Shown here: one piece after another, positions 44,899 through 54,281 of the stretch
Numbering within the stretch: position 1 is the stretch's first letter
Layout: every line of letters starts with the position of its first letter
Translations under genes and position numbers: made by a program
From: Polaribacter sp. IC073
GTDB taxonomy: Bacteria > Bacteroidota > Bacteroidia > Flavobacteriales > Flavobacteriaceae
Assembly: GCF_007997075.1 (NCBI RefSeq)
Contig: NZ_VORS01000001.1
Location: forward strand, 1-64,000
Length of the DNA: 64,000 bases
Reading direction: 5' to 3'
The notes under the pieces: generated by a model
The model's database searches: none
Told to the model about the DNA's origin: nothing
Seen by the model: the letters and a program-made list of their open reading frames with translations, nothing else

Positions 44899-44941
44899 TA
44901 AAACCTCGTTTTCATATTATTTGAAAACGAGGTTTTTTTTT
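44899..44941 (+). terminator. Terminator after tsf
   Basis: A 13-bp perfect stem (arms 44901-44913 and 44923-44935) is followed by a T run of about ten. It ends the ribosomal/tsf transcript; a TAATTTCG box at 44973-44980 probably starts pyrH again 20 bp before its ATG. Confidence 0.88.
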
Positions 44942-45000
44942 GTTCAAAAAAAGGAAACTCAAAAAAAATACGTAATTTCGCACAACTCTTAAAATAAACT

Positions 45001-45714
45001 ATGCAATACAAAAGAATTCTTTTAAAATTAAGCGGAGAAGCTTTAATGGGTGAAAGAGCCTACGGAATTGACCCAAAACGTTTGGCAGAATACGCGAAAG
45101 AAATTAAAGAAGTAGTAGCAACAGGCGTAGAAGTAGCCATTGTAATTGGTGGTGGAAATATCTTTAGAGGGGTTGCAGGTGCTGCAAACGGCATGGATCG
45201 TGTACAAGGAGACCACATGGGGATGTTGGCAACCTGTATAAACGGTTTGGCTTTGCAAAGTGCCTTAGAAGACGAAGATGTAAAGACACGTTTGCAAACC
45301 GCTTTAGAAATTAAAGAAGTTGCCGAACCATACATCAAAAGAAAAGCAATTCGTCATTTAGAAAAAGGGCGTGTGGTTATTTTTGGAGCAGGAACAGGTA
45401 ATCCGTATTTTACAACAGACACCGCTGCTGTGTTAAGAGCTATAGAAATAGATGCAGATGCAATCTTAAAAGGAACTCGAGTAGACGGAATTTACAACGT
45501 AGATCCAGAAAAGAATAAAGATGCCGTTAAATTTGAAACGATTACTTTTAAAGATGTAATAGCAAAAGGTTTAAAAGTAATGGATATGACTGCATTTACA
45601 TTGAGTGAAGAAAATAAACTACCAATAATTGTATTTGATATGAATACAAACGGAAACTTATTAAAGTTGGTTTCAGGAGAAAAAATTGGTACTATTGTTA
45701 TTAATAATAAATAA
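45001..45714 (+). CDS. pyrH: UMP kinase
   Basis: The 237-aa protein matches the bacterial hexameric UMP kinase: [14 protein letters not shown] (phosphate-binding), [44 protein letters not shown], and the amino-acid-kinase end [18 protein letters not shown]. It phosphorylates UMP to UDP in pyrimidine biosynthesis. It is followed 21 bp later by frr, the usual pyrH-frr pair. Confidence 0.98.
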   Translation: MQYKRILLKLSGEALMGERAYGIDPKRLAEYAKEIKEVVATGVEVAIVIGGGNIFRGVAGAANGMDRVQGDHMGMLATCINGLALQSALEDEDVKTRLQTALEIKEVAEPYIKRKAIRHLEKGRVVIFGAGTGNPYFTTDTAAVLRAIEIDADAILKGTRVDGIYNVDPEKNKDAVKFETITFKDVIAKGLKVMDMTAFTLSEENKLPIIVFDMNTNGNLLKLVSGEKIGTIVINNK

Positions 45715-45735
45715 AATCTTGAAATTACTAGTAAG

Positions 45736-46290
45736 ATGAACGAAGAAGTTGAATTTATATTAGACACTACTAAAGAAGCAATGGTTAATGCAATTGCTCA
45801 TTTAGAAAAAGAACTAAGAGCTATTAGAGCTGGTAAAGCTACTCCCGCAATGTTAGCAAATGTAATGGTAGATTATTATGGCGCTCAAACGCCTTTAAGT
45901 CAAGTTGCAAATGTTACTACACCAGATCCAAGAACAATAGCGATACAACCTTGGGAAAAAAATATGTTACAGCCAATTGAAAAAGCAGTTATGATTGCTA
46001 ATCTTGGTTTTAATCCAATGAATAATGGTGATATTATTATGATCAATGTTCCACCATTAACGGAAGAAAGGAGAATCGGTTTAGCCAAACAAGCAAAATC
46101 TGAAGCTGAACATGCAAAAGTTGGAATTAGAAATGCTCGAAAAGATGCTAACAACGATATTAAAAAAACAGATATCTCTGAAGATTTAAAAAAGGACTCT
46201 GAAGCTGAAGTACAAAAGCTTACAGATGCTTATGTTAAAACAATAGAAGATAAACTTTCTGTTAAGGAAAAAGAAATAATGACAGTATAA
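45736..46290 (+). CDS. frr: Ribosome recycling factor
   Basis: The 184-aa protein shows the RRF pattern: MVNAIAHLEKELRAIRAGKATPAM, VDYYGAQTPLSQVANVTTPDPRTI, and VPPLTEERRIGLAKQAK. It splits post-termination ribosomes together with EF-G. It is the last gene of the translation cluster, followed by a terminator at 46303-46334. Confidence 0.98.
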   Translation: MNEEVEFILDTTKEAMVNAIAHLEKELRAIRAGKATPAMLANVMVDYYGAQTPLSQVANVTTPDPRTIAIQPWEKNMLQPIEKAVMIANLGFNPMNNGDIIMINVPPLTEERRIGLAKQAKSEAEHAKVGIRNARKDANNDIKKTDISEDLKKDSEAEVQKLTDAYVKTIEDKLSVKEKEIMTV

Positions 46291-46302
46291 TAACTGCAAA
46301 TT

Positions 46303-46334
46303 AAAAAAGGTGTTTTTTATAAAACACCTTTTTT
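46303..46334 (+). terminator. Terminator after frr
   Basis: The perfect 14-bp stem AAAAAAGGTGTTTT / AAAACACCTTTTTT has loop ttat and is followed by further T. It separates frr from the RND transporter, which has its own TACCTTTG box at 46363-46370. Confidence 0.88.
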
Positions 46335-46385
46335 TTTGATTAAAACCCAACTTCTATTTAGTTACCTTTGTTCAAAATTTTTTAA

Positions 46386-48758
46386 ATGAATTTCTGGACA
46401 AAAGCGGCTGGCCTTATATTAAGAAACCGATACTTGGTTTTATTAATTATTGCTTTAATAACAGCATTTTTAGCATCTCAAATGAAGTATATAAAATTCT
46501 CATATACAGAAGCAAACCTGCTCCCAGAAGACCACCAAGCAAACTTAGAATACAATAAATTTTTAGAGATTTTTGGTGAAGAGGGGAACTTAGTTATTCT
46601 TGGTGTGAAGGATTCTACGGTATTTACTCCAGAGAAATTTAATGCTTGGAACAAATTAGTTGCCCAATTTGATGAAAGAGAGGAAATAGATTTCACCATT
46701 TCTATTGCAGATGTTCAGAAATTAAAGGCAGATAGAAAAAATAGAAAATTTATTTTAGAACCTTTATATGAAGAGAATCCTACAACAGTAGAAGAAGTAA
46801 ATGCGATTAAAAAACAGCTTTTCGAGAAGCTACCTTTTTATGACAACTTACTCTTTAATAAAGAAACAGGAACTTTACAAACAGCAATCTATATTAAGAA
46901 AGAAATTATCAATACGCCAAAACGTAGAGATTTTATCTTTAAAGTACTCATTCCTGCTATAGAAAAATTTGAAAAAGAAAACAACCTAGACGTCCGTGTT
47001 TCCGGGATGCCATATATTAGAACTCTCAATGCACAAAATATTCAAGATGAAATTCTTCTCTTTGTTGTGGGCGCTTTGGGCATTACGGCTTTAATTTTCT
47101 TCTTCTTCTTTCGATCCTTTCGAGCTACTTTTATTACACTTCTAGTTGTTATCATTGGTGTTGTTTGGGCATTTGGTTTTATAGGATTGTTTGGTTATGA
47201 AATCACGGTTTTAACAGCATTGATACCTCCCTTAATTATTGTAATAGGTGTACCAAATGCGGTGTTCCTTATCAATAAATATCAACAAGAAATAAAAAAA
47301 CATGGGCAACAAGCAAAAGCTTTACAACGTGTAATTTCTAAAGTAGGTAACGCAACATTAATGACAAACATTACAACTGCTTCTGGTTTTGCAACTTTTG
47401 TCTTTGTAAAAAGTAATTTATTGCGTGAATTTGGAATTTTAGCTTCTGTAAATATCATCAGTATTTTTATTCTGGCATTACTAATCATTCCTATTATTTA
47501 CAGTTTTATGCCACTTCCTAAGAAAAAGCATTTAAGCCATTTAGAAACAAAATGGATCGAAAATGTAGTAAATTGGATGGAGAAAATGGTAAAAAACCAA
47601 AGAATTACTATCTATTTTGCAACGGTTATAGTCATCGTTTTAAGTATTATTGGTATCTATAAGATTAAAGTTTCAGGTAGTTTAATTGAAGACATGCCTA
47701 AGAAGACTACCTTTTACAAAGACATTAAATTCTTTGAAAAAGAGTTTGGTGGTATTATGCCGTTAGAGATTTTAATTGATACTAAAAAAGACAACGGGGT
47801 GATGAAGCTTTCTACTTTAAAAAAGATGGAAGAGCTAAATGAAACCATCGAAACTTTTCCAGAACTATCTAAACCAATATCCGTAGTTAACTTGGTTAAA
47901 TATTCGAAACAAGCGTATTATAAAGGAAATCCTAAATATTATCAATTACCAACAAATCAAGAACAAAGCTATATTTTTTCATATACCAAAAACTCTAATA
48001 GTGATGCTGGCATGCTTAAGACATTTGTAGATTCTACAGGTAGATATGCCAGAATTACCACTTTTATGAAAGATATTGGTACCGATAAAATGGATATTAT
48101 TCAAAAGCGATTAAAAGCAGTTATTGCCAAGGAATTTCCGGCAGATAAATATACCGTTACATTAACAGGAAAAGCATTGGTATTTATAAAAGGGACCAAT
48201 TATTTAATTAATAACTTAGTCCTTTCGCTCTCATTAGCTATTTTGTTGATTGCAATTTTTATGGCGTGGATGTTTAGATCACCACAAATGATCTTAATTT
48301 CATTAATTCCAAACATGCTTCCACTATTAATTACAGCTGGTTTAATGGGCTTTTTAGACATTCCTATAAAACCCTCTACCATCTTAGTTTTTAGTATTGC
48401 ATTTGGTATTTCTGTGGATGACACCATTCACTTTTTAGCAAAATATAGGCAAGAACTAATTGCTAATAAATGGAAGATAAAACCTTCTGTATATGCAGCT
48501 TTAAGAGAAACCGGCGTAAGTATGTTTTACACTTCTATTGTGCTTTTCTTTGGGTTTTTAGTGTTTACACTTTCTAGTTTTGGAGGTACCATTGCCTTGG
48601 GTGGTTTGGTTTCTGTAACATTATTACTCGCCATGGTCTCTAACCTATTATTATTACCTTCTTTATTGCTAACTTTCGAAAAGAAAATTGCGAATAAAAA
48701 AGTGTTTAAAGAGCCAAAAATTAGGATTTTTCCTACTGAAGAAGAGAAGACAGAATAA
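46386..48758 (+). CDS. RND-superfamily (MMPL-type) membrane transporter
   Basis: The 790-aa protein has about 12 transmembrane helices in two sets of six, each set preceded by a large extracytoplasmic loop (about 35-215 and 430-610). Within the helices are the RND features IPPLIIVIGVPNAVFLINKYQQ and FSIAFGISVDDTIHFLAKYRQ. The latter is the conserved GxxxD segment of helix 10. Proteins of this type export lipids, hopanoids or other hydrophobic compounds; the substrate here is unknown. It has no adjacent membrane-fusion or TolC-like gene, so it is not a standard tripartite efflux pump. Confidence 0.9.
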   Translation: MNFWTKAAGLILRNRYLVLLIIALITAFLASQMKYIKFSYTEANLLPEDHQANLEYNKFLEIFGEEGNLVILGVKDSTVFTPEKFNAWNKLVAQFDEREEIDFTISIADVQKLKADRKNRKFILEPLYEENPTTVEEVNAIKKQLFEKLPFYDNLLFNKETGTLQTAIYIKKEIINTPKRRDFIFKVLIPAIEKFEKENNLDVRVSGMPYIRTLNAQNIQDEILLFVVGALGITALIFFFFFRSFRATFITLLVVIIGVVWAFGFIGLFGYEITVLTALIPPLIIVIGVPNAVFLINKYQQEIKKHGQQAKALQRVISKVGNATLMTNITTASGFATFVFVKSNLLREFGILASVNIISIFILALLIIPIIYSFMPLPKKKHLSHLETKWIENVVNWMEKMVKNQRITIYFATVIVIVLSIIGIYKIKVSGSLIEDMPKKTTFYKDIKFFEKEFGGIMPLEILIDTKKDNGVMKLSTLKKMEELNETIETFPELSKPISVVNLVKYSKQAYYKGNPKYYQLPTNQEQSYIFSYTKNSNSDAGMLKTFVDSTGRYARITTFMKDIGTDKMDIIQKRLKAVIAKEFPADKYTVTLTGKALVFIKGTNYLINNLVLSLSLAILLIAIFMAWMFRSPQMILISLIPNMLPLLITAGLMGFLDIPIKPSTILVFSIAFGISVDDTIHFLAKYRQELIANKWKIKPSVYAALRETGVSMFYTSIVLFFGFLVFTLSSFGGTIALGGLVSVTLLLAMVSNLLLLPSLLLTFEKKIANKKVFKEPKIRIFPTEEEKTE

Positions 48759-48787
48759 CTTTTAAAATTTTATTGACCTTTCATTTG

Positions 48788-48818
48788 TTGATTAATTTCT
48801 AACAATAAAGTATCTTTA
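48788..48818 (+). promoter_or_regulatory. Promoter of asnS
   Basis: TTG at 48788-48790, a 20-bp spacer and TATCTTTA at 48811-48818 fit the Bacteroidota promoter. The transcript would begin near 48825, leaving a leader of about 35 nt before asnS. Confidence 0.65.
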
Positions 48819-48859
48819 CTCTTTTAACTAAGACAATTTCGAATACAATATATTTAAAG

Positions 48860-50296
48860 ATGATGATGAAAAATAACGTAGCAGAATTATTAAAATCAGG
48901 TACCGTTTTACAAGAAGTAATTATAAAAGGTTGGGTTAGAACTTTTAGAAGCAATCGTTTTATTGCTTTAAATGATGGCTCTACCATAAACAATATACAG
49001 TGTGTAATCGATTTTGAAAACACTTCTGAAGAAACCTTAAAAAGAATAACTACAGGAGCAGCAGTTTCTATAAAAGGAACGATTGCAGAAAGTCAAGGAA
49101 AAGGACAATCGGTAGAAATTCAAGTTTCTGAGATAGAAATTTTAGGAGATTCTAATGCAGATGAATATCCGATTCAACCCAAAAAACACAGTTTTGAATT
49201 TTTAAGAGAAAATGCACATTTGCGTGTAAGAACAAATACGTTTAGTGCAGTAATGAGAGTGCGTTCTAAGCTTTCTTTTGCGGTTCATAAATATTTTCAA
49301 GACAATGGTTTTAACTATGTAAATACCCCAATTGTAACAGGGTCTGATGCTGAAGGCGCAGGTGAAATGTTTAGAGTTACTTCTTTCGAAGACAATAAAG
49401 CACCCGTTACAGAAGATGGTAAAATAGATTATTCTAAAGATTTCTTCGGAAAAGAAACAAACCTTACCGTTTCTGGTCAATTAGAAGCAGAAGCGTATGC
49501 CATGGCTTTAGGTAAAGTTTATACTTTCGGACCAACTTTTAGAGCAGAAAATTCAAATACAACACGTCATTTAGCAGAATTCTGGATGATTGAGCCAGAA
49601 GTTGCTTTTATGGATCTAGATGGTAATATGGATTTGGCTGAAGATTTTATAAAATCTGTTTTAAGCTATGTTCTAGAACATTGTAAAGAAGATTTAGCCT
49701 TTTTAGATGAACGATTTACACAAGAAGAAAAGTCTAAGCCTCAATTACAGAGAAGTGAGATGAGCCTGTTAGAAAAGCTAAAATTTGTAGCAGACAACAA
49801 TTTTAAAAGAGTTTCTTATACAGAGGCAATAGATATTCTTAGAAATTCTAAACCTAATAAAAAGAAGAAGTTTCAATATCCTATAAATGAATGGGGAGCC
49901 GATTTACAGTCTGAACACGAACGTTTTTTAGTTGAAAAGCATTTTAAATGCCCGGTTATATTGTTTGATTATCCAGCAGATATTAAAGCATTTTACATGC
50001 GTTTAAATGAAGATGGTAAAACAGTTAGAGCTATGGATGTATTATTTCCAGGAATTGGAGAAATGGTTGGCGGTGCGCAGCGTGAAGAACGTTATGACGT
50101 TTTGTTAGCGAAAATGAAAGCCATGAATATTGATGAAAAAGAGCTTTGGTGGTATTTAGATTTGAGAAAATTTGGTACAGCAGTGCATTCTGGTTTTGGT
50201 TTAGGTTTTGAGAGATTGGTTCAGTTTACAACAGGAATGGGCAATATTAGAGACGTAATACCGTTTCCAAGAACACCACAAAATGCAGAATTTTAA
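48860..50296 (+). CDS. asnS: Asparagine--tRNA ligase
   Basis: The 478-aa class IIb synthetase has an N-terminal OB-fold anticodon-binding domain (about 15-110: IIKGWVRTFRSNRFIALNDG). Its catalytic core contains FRAENSNTTRHLAEFWMIEPE (motif 2), VTGSDAEGAGEMF, and the motif 3 segment GFGLGFERLVQF. The start is ambiguous among three consecutive ATGs (48860, 48863, 48866). It is transcribed with rpoN 24 bp downstream. Confidence 0.97.
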   Translation: MMMKNNVAELLKSGTVLQEVIIKGWVRTFRSNRFIALNDGSTINNIQCVIDFENTSEETLKRITTGAAVSIKGTIAESQGKGQSVEIQVSEIEILGDSNADEYPIQPKKHSFEFLRENAHLRVRTNTFSAVMRVRSKLSFAVHKYFQDNGFNYVNTPIVTGSDAEGAGEMFRVTSFEDNKAPVTEDGKIDYSKDFFGKETNLTVSGQLEAEAYAMALGKVYTFGPTFRAENSNTTRHLAEFWMIEPEVAFMDLDGNMDLAEDFIKSVLSYVLEHCKEDLAFLDERFTQEEKSKPQLQRSEMSLLEKLKFVADNNFKRVSYTEAIDILRNSKPNKKKKFQYPINEWGADLQSEHERFLVEKHFKCPVILFDYPADIKAFYMRLNEDGKTVRAMDVLFPGIGEMVGGAQREERYDVLLAKMKAMNIDEKELWWYLDLRKFGTAVHSGFGLGFERLVQFTTGMGNIRDVIPFPRTPQNAEF

Positions 50297-50320
50297 TCCG
50301 ATTTTTGTATCTTTAAAAAT

Positions 50321-51778
50321 ATGCTAAAACAAAGCTTACAATATAGACTCTTACAGAAGTTATCTCCGCAACAAATTCAGTTGATGAAGTTAATTCAATT
50401 GCCTACACAAGCATTTGAAGAACGTCTAAAACAAGAGATTGAAGAAAACCCCGCGTTAGATACTGGTAAGGAAGAATCCGATGACATTGATGATGATTTA
50501 TCGAATGAATTTGATGATACCGGAACAGAAAAAATTGAAGCTGAAGACATCAACATAGATGAATATCTAAGTGATGATGAAATTCCGAATTATAAAACAC
50601 AAGCCAATAATTATTCCGCAGATGATGAGGAAAAAAATGTGCCTTATGCAGCCGGAACTAGCTTTCACCAATCCTTAAGCAATCAATTAAATACGTTTAG
50701 TTTAAATGATGAGGAACGCGCTATAGCAGAATTTCTAGTAGGTAGCATAGATGATAGCGGTTATATTAGAAGAGAAATTATAGACCTTGTAGATGATCTG
50801 GCTTTTACTGCAAATGTATTTACTACAGAAGAAAAAGTAATTGCGGTTCTTAAAAGGGTTGTGCATACTTTAGATCCTTTAGGTGTAGGAGCCAGAGATT
50901 TAAAAGAATGTTTAATTATTCAATTAAAAGCAAAAGACAAAACAAAATACAGAAGTTTATCTATAGAAATTCTAGAAGATGCTTTTGATCATTTCGTGAA
51001 AAAACATTACAAAAAACTTCAAGAAAAGTATACTATTTCTGAAGATGAGTTAAAGGAAGTGATTAAAGAAATTTCTAAATTAAATCCTAAACCAGGAAGT
51101 TCTTACGCTGGAAACAATAAGATTGCAGAACAAATTGTTCCAGATTTTTCTATTAAACTAATAGATGGTGAATTAGATTTGGTTTTAAACTCTAGAAATG
51201 CACCAGAATTACATGTTTCTAGAGAATATAATAACATGCTAAAAGGTTATCAAGAATCTACTGTGAAATCGAAATCACAAAAAGATGCGGTGTTTTTTAT
51301 CAAACAGAAATTAGACTCGGCAAAATGGTTTATAGATGCAATTAGACAACGTCAGCAAACGCTTTTAGTAACTATGAATACCATTATGCATTATCAATAC
51401 GATTATTTTTTAACGGGTGATGAACGCAAATTAAGACCTATGATTCTTAAAGATATTGCAGACAAAATTAATATGGATGTTTCTACAGTTTCTAGAGTTG
51501 CAAACAGCAAGTATGTTTCTACTCCTTATGGCACAAAACTGATTAAAGAATTCTTTTCTGAGTCTATGAAAAACGACCAAGGTGAGGATGTTTCTACAAA
51601 AGAAATAAAAAAAATTCTTGAAACAGTAATTGCAGAAGAAGACAAAAAGAAGCCTCTTACAGATGAAAAGTTAGCAGCAATTCTAAAAGAAAAGGGCTAT
51701 CCTATTGCTAGAAGAACTGTAGCAAAATACAGAGAGCAATTAGATTTATCTGTTGCCAGATTACGAAAAGAAATTTAG
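50321..51778 (+). CDS. rpoN: RNA polymerase sigma-54 factor
   Basis: The 485-aa protein has the activator-interacting region I (MLKQSLQYRLLQKLSPQQIQLMKLIQLP, glutamine- and leucine-rich) and an acidic region II (about 45-110). The core-binding region and HTH follow (ADKINMDVSTVSRVANSKYV). The RpoN box ARRTVAKYRE is near the C-terminus. It directs polymerase to -24/-12 promoters and needs enhancer-binding ATPases, none of which are encoded in this window. The stop codon overlaps the next gene by one base. Confidence 0.97.
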   Translation: MLKQSLQYRLLQKLSPQQIQLMKLIQLPTQAFEERLKQEIEENPALDTGKEESDDIDDDLSNEFDDTGTEKIEAEDINIDEYLSDDEIPNYKTQANNYSADDEEKNVPYAAGTSFHQSLSNQLNTFSLNDEERAIAEFLVGSIDDSGYIRREIIDLVDDLAFTANVFTTEEKVIAVLKRVVHTLDPLGVGARDLKECLIIQLKAKDKTKYRSLSIEILEDAFDHFVKKHYKKLQEKYTISEDELKEVIKEISKLNPKPGSSYAGNNKIAEQIVPDFSIKLIDGELDLVLNSRNAPELHVSREYNNMLKGYQESTVKSKSQKDAVFFIKQKLDSAKWFIDAIRQRQQTLLVTMNTIMHYQYDYFLTGDERKLRPMILKDIADKINMDVSTVSRVANSKYVSTPYGTKLIKEFFSESMKNDQGEDVSTKEIKKILETVIAEEDKKKPLTDEKLAAILKEKGYPIARRTVAKYREQLDLSVARLRKEI

Positions 51779-52380
51779 TGGAAAGGTTTTACAAAGCCAT
51801 ATCTGTAGTTTTACATCCTATTGTAGTGCCTACAATTGGTGTTATGCTGTACTTTTTATTGATTCCTAACAACTATGCTAGTCATAAAAAACTAGCATTA
51901 TTAAGCTTGGTATTTGTAACTACGTATTTGGTTCCTCTTTTAATATTAATCTTATTCAAAAAATTAAAACTGATAAAAACTTTTAATGCACACAGCATCA
52001 AAGAGAGAAAAATACCCGTTGCTATGATGATTGTGTTGTTCTATCTTTTAGGAAACACCATTGCAACAATTGCTGGTATGAGAGACATTAGCCTGTTGTT
52101 TTACGCTACAAGTGCAGCTTTTACATTGCTATATATCTTTTTTACTTTTCAATTAAAAATTAGTATTCATTTACTTTCATTAGGAATTTCAACAGGTTTT
52201 TTTGTTTTACTAGGAATCATCTACTCCTATAGTTTCCCAATTGTAGTTATTGTAAATGTATTGCTGGCAGGCGTTGTTGCAAATGCAAGACTTTACTTAA
52301 AAGCACACACGCCAAAAGAAATATATTATGGATTTTTCTTTGGTTTTACAGCTCCATTCGGAATCTATTATTTGCTATAA
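51778..52380 (+). CDS. Conserved integral membrane protein
   Basis: The start is GTG at 51778, sharing the G of the rpoN stop TAG, so the two are tightly coupled. The 200-aa protein has about six transmembrane helices and the motif ERFYKAISVVLHPIVVPTIG. Loop residues KTFNAHSIKERKIP and KAHTPKEIYYGFFFG are reminiscent of phosphatidic-acid-phosphatase-like (PAP2) membrane proteins, but the catalytic signature is not evident. The function is unknown. Confidence 0.75.
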   Translation: MERFYKAISVVLHPIVVPTIGVMLYFLLIPNNYASHKKLALLSLVFVTTYLVPLLILILFKKLKLIKTFNAHSIKERKIPVAMMIVLFYLLGNTIATIAGMRDISLLFYATSAAFTLLYIFFTFQLKISIHLLSLGISTGFFVLLGIIYSYSFPIVVIVNVLLAGVVANARLYLKAHTPKEIYYGFFFGFTAPFGIYYLL

Positions 52381-53052
52381 GAAATAGAAAATCAACCCAA
52401 ATTTTAAAATTTTTGTATCTATTGCTTCTCCGTTAATTACACCATTGTTAAAGATAGGTGTTAAACCATAAAAGAAGTTAATATTAAACTCATCATAACC
52501 AGCAGAAATTGTTAAACCATACTGCAGTTTATTATAAGCAGAAACATTAGCATATTTAAATTGAATAGAATTAGCATCTAAATATTGAAATTTATTACTA
52601 AGGTTGTATGAGAATTTCAATCCAGTATAAACCCTCCAGAAGTTATATTTTTTAGCGGTTGATGTTCTCCACCTAATCTCTAAAGGAACCTCTAAATTAT
52701 GGGATTTAAAGACGTTTTCTGAGATAGAGTTATCATTACTAAACATCGTACTACCGTTTAACTCTGCTACTTTTAATTTATGATTAAAAAAGTCATAGCC
52801 ATAGCCAACACCGGCTGCAAAAGAAAATGTTCCTTTTTTATTTAAAATAAAATCTTTAATAAAACCGGTAGATAAAGAATAAGAAAAGTTACTTTTTGTA
52901 ATTGTTGATGGTTGTTTATTAAACTGACTATAGGAAACCGACAAATAAATTTGATCTTCGGCATATCTATCACCTAAACTTAAGGAGTCTTTCTGAGAAA
53001 AGACCAATAAAGGGAACACCAAAAAATAAAATAAAATCAATCTAATTTTCAT
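52375..53052 (-). CDS. porT: PorT-family outer-membrane beta-barrel protein
   Basis: The 225-aa protein has a signal peptide (MKIRLILFYFLVFPLLVFS) and an eight-strand-type barrel pattern. The segment LEVPLEIRWRTSTAKKYNFWRVYTG matches what I recall of PorT/SprT proteins, which support type IX secretion and gliding in Bacteroidota. Context fits too: rpoN on one side and exbD/exbB on the other. It ends convergent with and overlapping the membrane protein gene by 6 bp. A general porin-like protein is the alternative. Confidence 0.7.
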   Translation of the reverse strand: MKIRLILFYFLVFPLLVFSQKDSLSLGDRYAEDQIYLSVSYSQFNKQPSTITKSNFSYSLSTGFIKDFILNKKGTFSFAAGVGYGYDFFNHKLKVAELNGSTMFSNDNSISENVFKSHNLEVPLEIRWRTSTAKKYNFWRVYTGLKFSYNLSNKFQYLDANSIQFKYANVSAYNKLQYGLTISAGYDEFNINFFYGLTPIFNNGVINGEAIDTKILKFGLIFYFL

Positions 53053-53108
53053 AATACGAGTAACGAAATATAAAGATACAATATTTCATATATTACTAAT
53101 TTAAATTT

Positions 53109-53160
53109 AGAGCAAAAAAAAAAGGATAATTCAAATGAATTATCCTTTTTTTTTTGCTCT
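53109..53160 (-). terminator. Long perfect inverted repeat terminator downstream of the exb genes
   Basis: A 25-bp perfect inverted repeat (arms 53109-53133 and 53136-53160) has only a 2-nt spacer and includes a run of ten A/T pairs. It lies 10 bp beyond the exbD stop and upstream of porT, both on the minus strand, so it should end the exbB-exbD transcript and insulate porT. Confidence 0.85.
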
Positions 53161-53170
53161 AATGTATCAA

Positions 53171-53635
53171 TTAATTGCTTGCACCTTTAGATGCAGAATA
53201 ACTAATTTTAAGCGCATTTACATCTCTTAGTTTTAACCTAATGTCTATAATTGTACCTACGTTAGATTCTTTATCTGCCTTAATAGAAGTAGTCATAAAT
53301 GGTACTTCAGCTTCAGAAACCTTAGACCTTTCATTAATAATAAAAGCAGGTACATCATCTGCAGTCGCTATTTTATCATTTAATTGAATCCTATTGTAAC
53401 TAGCACCATACTTTGGGTCTTTAGATTTACCCACGTAAATAGTACTTACCAAACTTTTATGCTCCAATTTTTTTACTTCTGTAGCGTTAGGTAGTCTAGG
53501 ATTTTCAATTTGCAATTCAGTTTCTCTCATGGTAGTTGTTACCATAAAGAAAAACAACAACATAAAAACGATGTCTGGCAAAGAAGCAGTGTTCACTGCT
53601 GGCATTCCTTTTTTCTTTTTTCTAAATTTAGACAT
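53171..53635 (-). CDS. exbD: ExbD/TolR-family biopolymer transport protein
   Basis: The 154-aa protein has one N-terminal transmembrane helix (VNTASLPDIVFMLLFFFMVTT) with the conserved Asp that carries protons, then a periplasmic domain. With ExbB it forms the proton-driven motor energising TonB-type outer-membrane transport. It is the last of four genes read from 55481 leftward, 18 bp after the other exbD. It is probably essential for TonB-dependent uptake, but a Tol-like role cannot be excluded. Confidence 0.92.
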   Translation of the reverse strand: MSKFRKKKKGMPAVNTASLPDIVFMLLFFFMVTTTMRETELQIENPRLPNATEVKKLEHKSLVSTIYVGKSKDPKYGASYNRIQLNDKIATADDVPAFIINERSKVSEAEVPFMTTSIKADKESNVGTIIDIRLKLRDVNALKISYSASKGASN

Positions 53636-53653
53636 ATTGTTGTATTTTAAAAT

Positions 53654-54277
53654 TTAATTAGACGTAGGTTCAGCATCAGAAATAATTTCTGGATAACTAG
53701 TTTTGATATCCTCTACTTTTTTCTTCAGACTTTCATTACTCCTATCATCTTTGTAAGACTCTTCTAATTCTGGAAAAGGGATTCCGTAACGTTCTTTTGA
53801 AAGTCTGTTACGCAACTCTGAATAGGCTCTTATCAATTCATTTTGAACTTTTAAGTACGTACCATATTCTGTACCTCTATCACTTTGAACAGAAATAATT
53901 GCTTTATTTGGATGATCTGATGAAGAAGTACTTTTAGCTCCTTTACAATATGTACAAGGCCCCGTTGCAACCCCTTCGTCTATTTTACCATCACCACCGC
54001 CATTGTCTATAAAAGCCATTGCAGCATCTTTAAGGTCTTTAATTTCCATTCTGTCTCCTTCTACAAGAAGATCATTATCTCTATTAATATTTACCTCGAA
54101 AATATTCTTTTCTTTGATAATTGGTGGTACGTAATCTTCTGGTGGTTTTTCTGATAACTTTTTAGAAACACCAGAATCTACGTTCATTGTTGTTGTTACT
54201 AAAAAGAAAATTAATAACAAGAAGGCAATATCTGCCATGGAACCTGCATTAATTTCTGGATTCTCTCTTCTTGCCAT
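53654..54277 (-). CDS. exbD: ExbD/TolR-family protein, larger paralogue with a cysteine insert
   Basis: The 207-aa protein has the ExbD transmembrane signature (AGSMADIAFLLLIFFLVTTTM, conserved Asp) and an enlarged periplasmic part. An insert near residues 95-115 contains TGPCTYCKGA, a CxxC motif absent from ordinary ExbD, and the C-terminus is extended by about 40 residues. Two ExbD paralogues in tandem are usual in flavobacteria. The insert may form a periplasmic disulfide. Confidence 0.88.
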   Translation of the reverse strand: MARRENPEINAGSMADIAFLLLIFFLVTTTMNVDSGVSKKLSEKPPEDYVPPIIKEKNIFEVNINRDNDLLVEGDRMEIKDLKDAAMAFIDNGGGDGKIDEGVATGPCTYCKGAKSTSSSDHPNKAIISVQSDRGTEYGTYLKVQNELIRAYSELRNRLSKERYGIPFPELEESYKDDRSNESLKKKVEDIKTSYPEIISDAEPTSN

Positions 54278-54281
54278 AATT

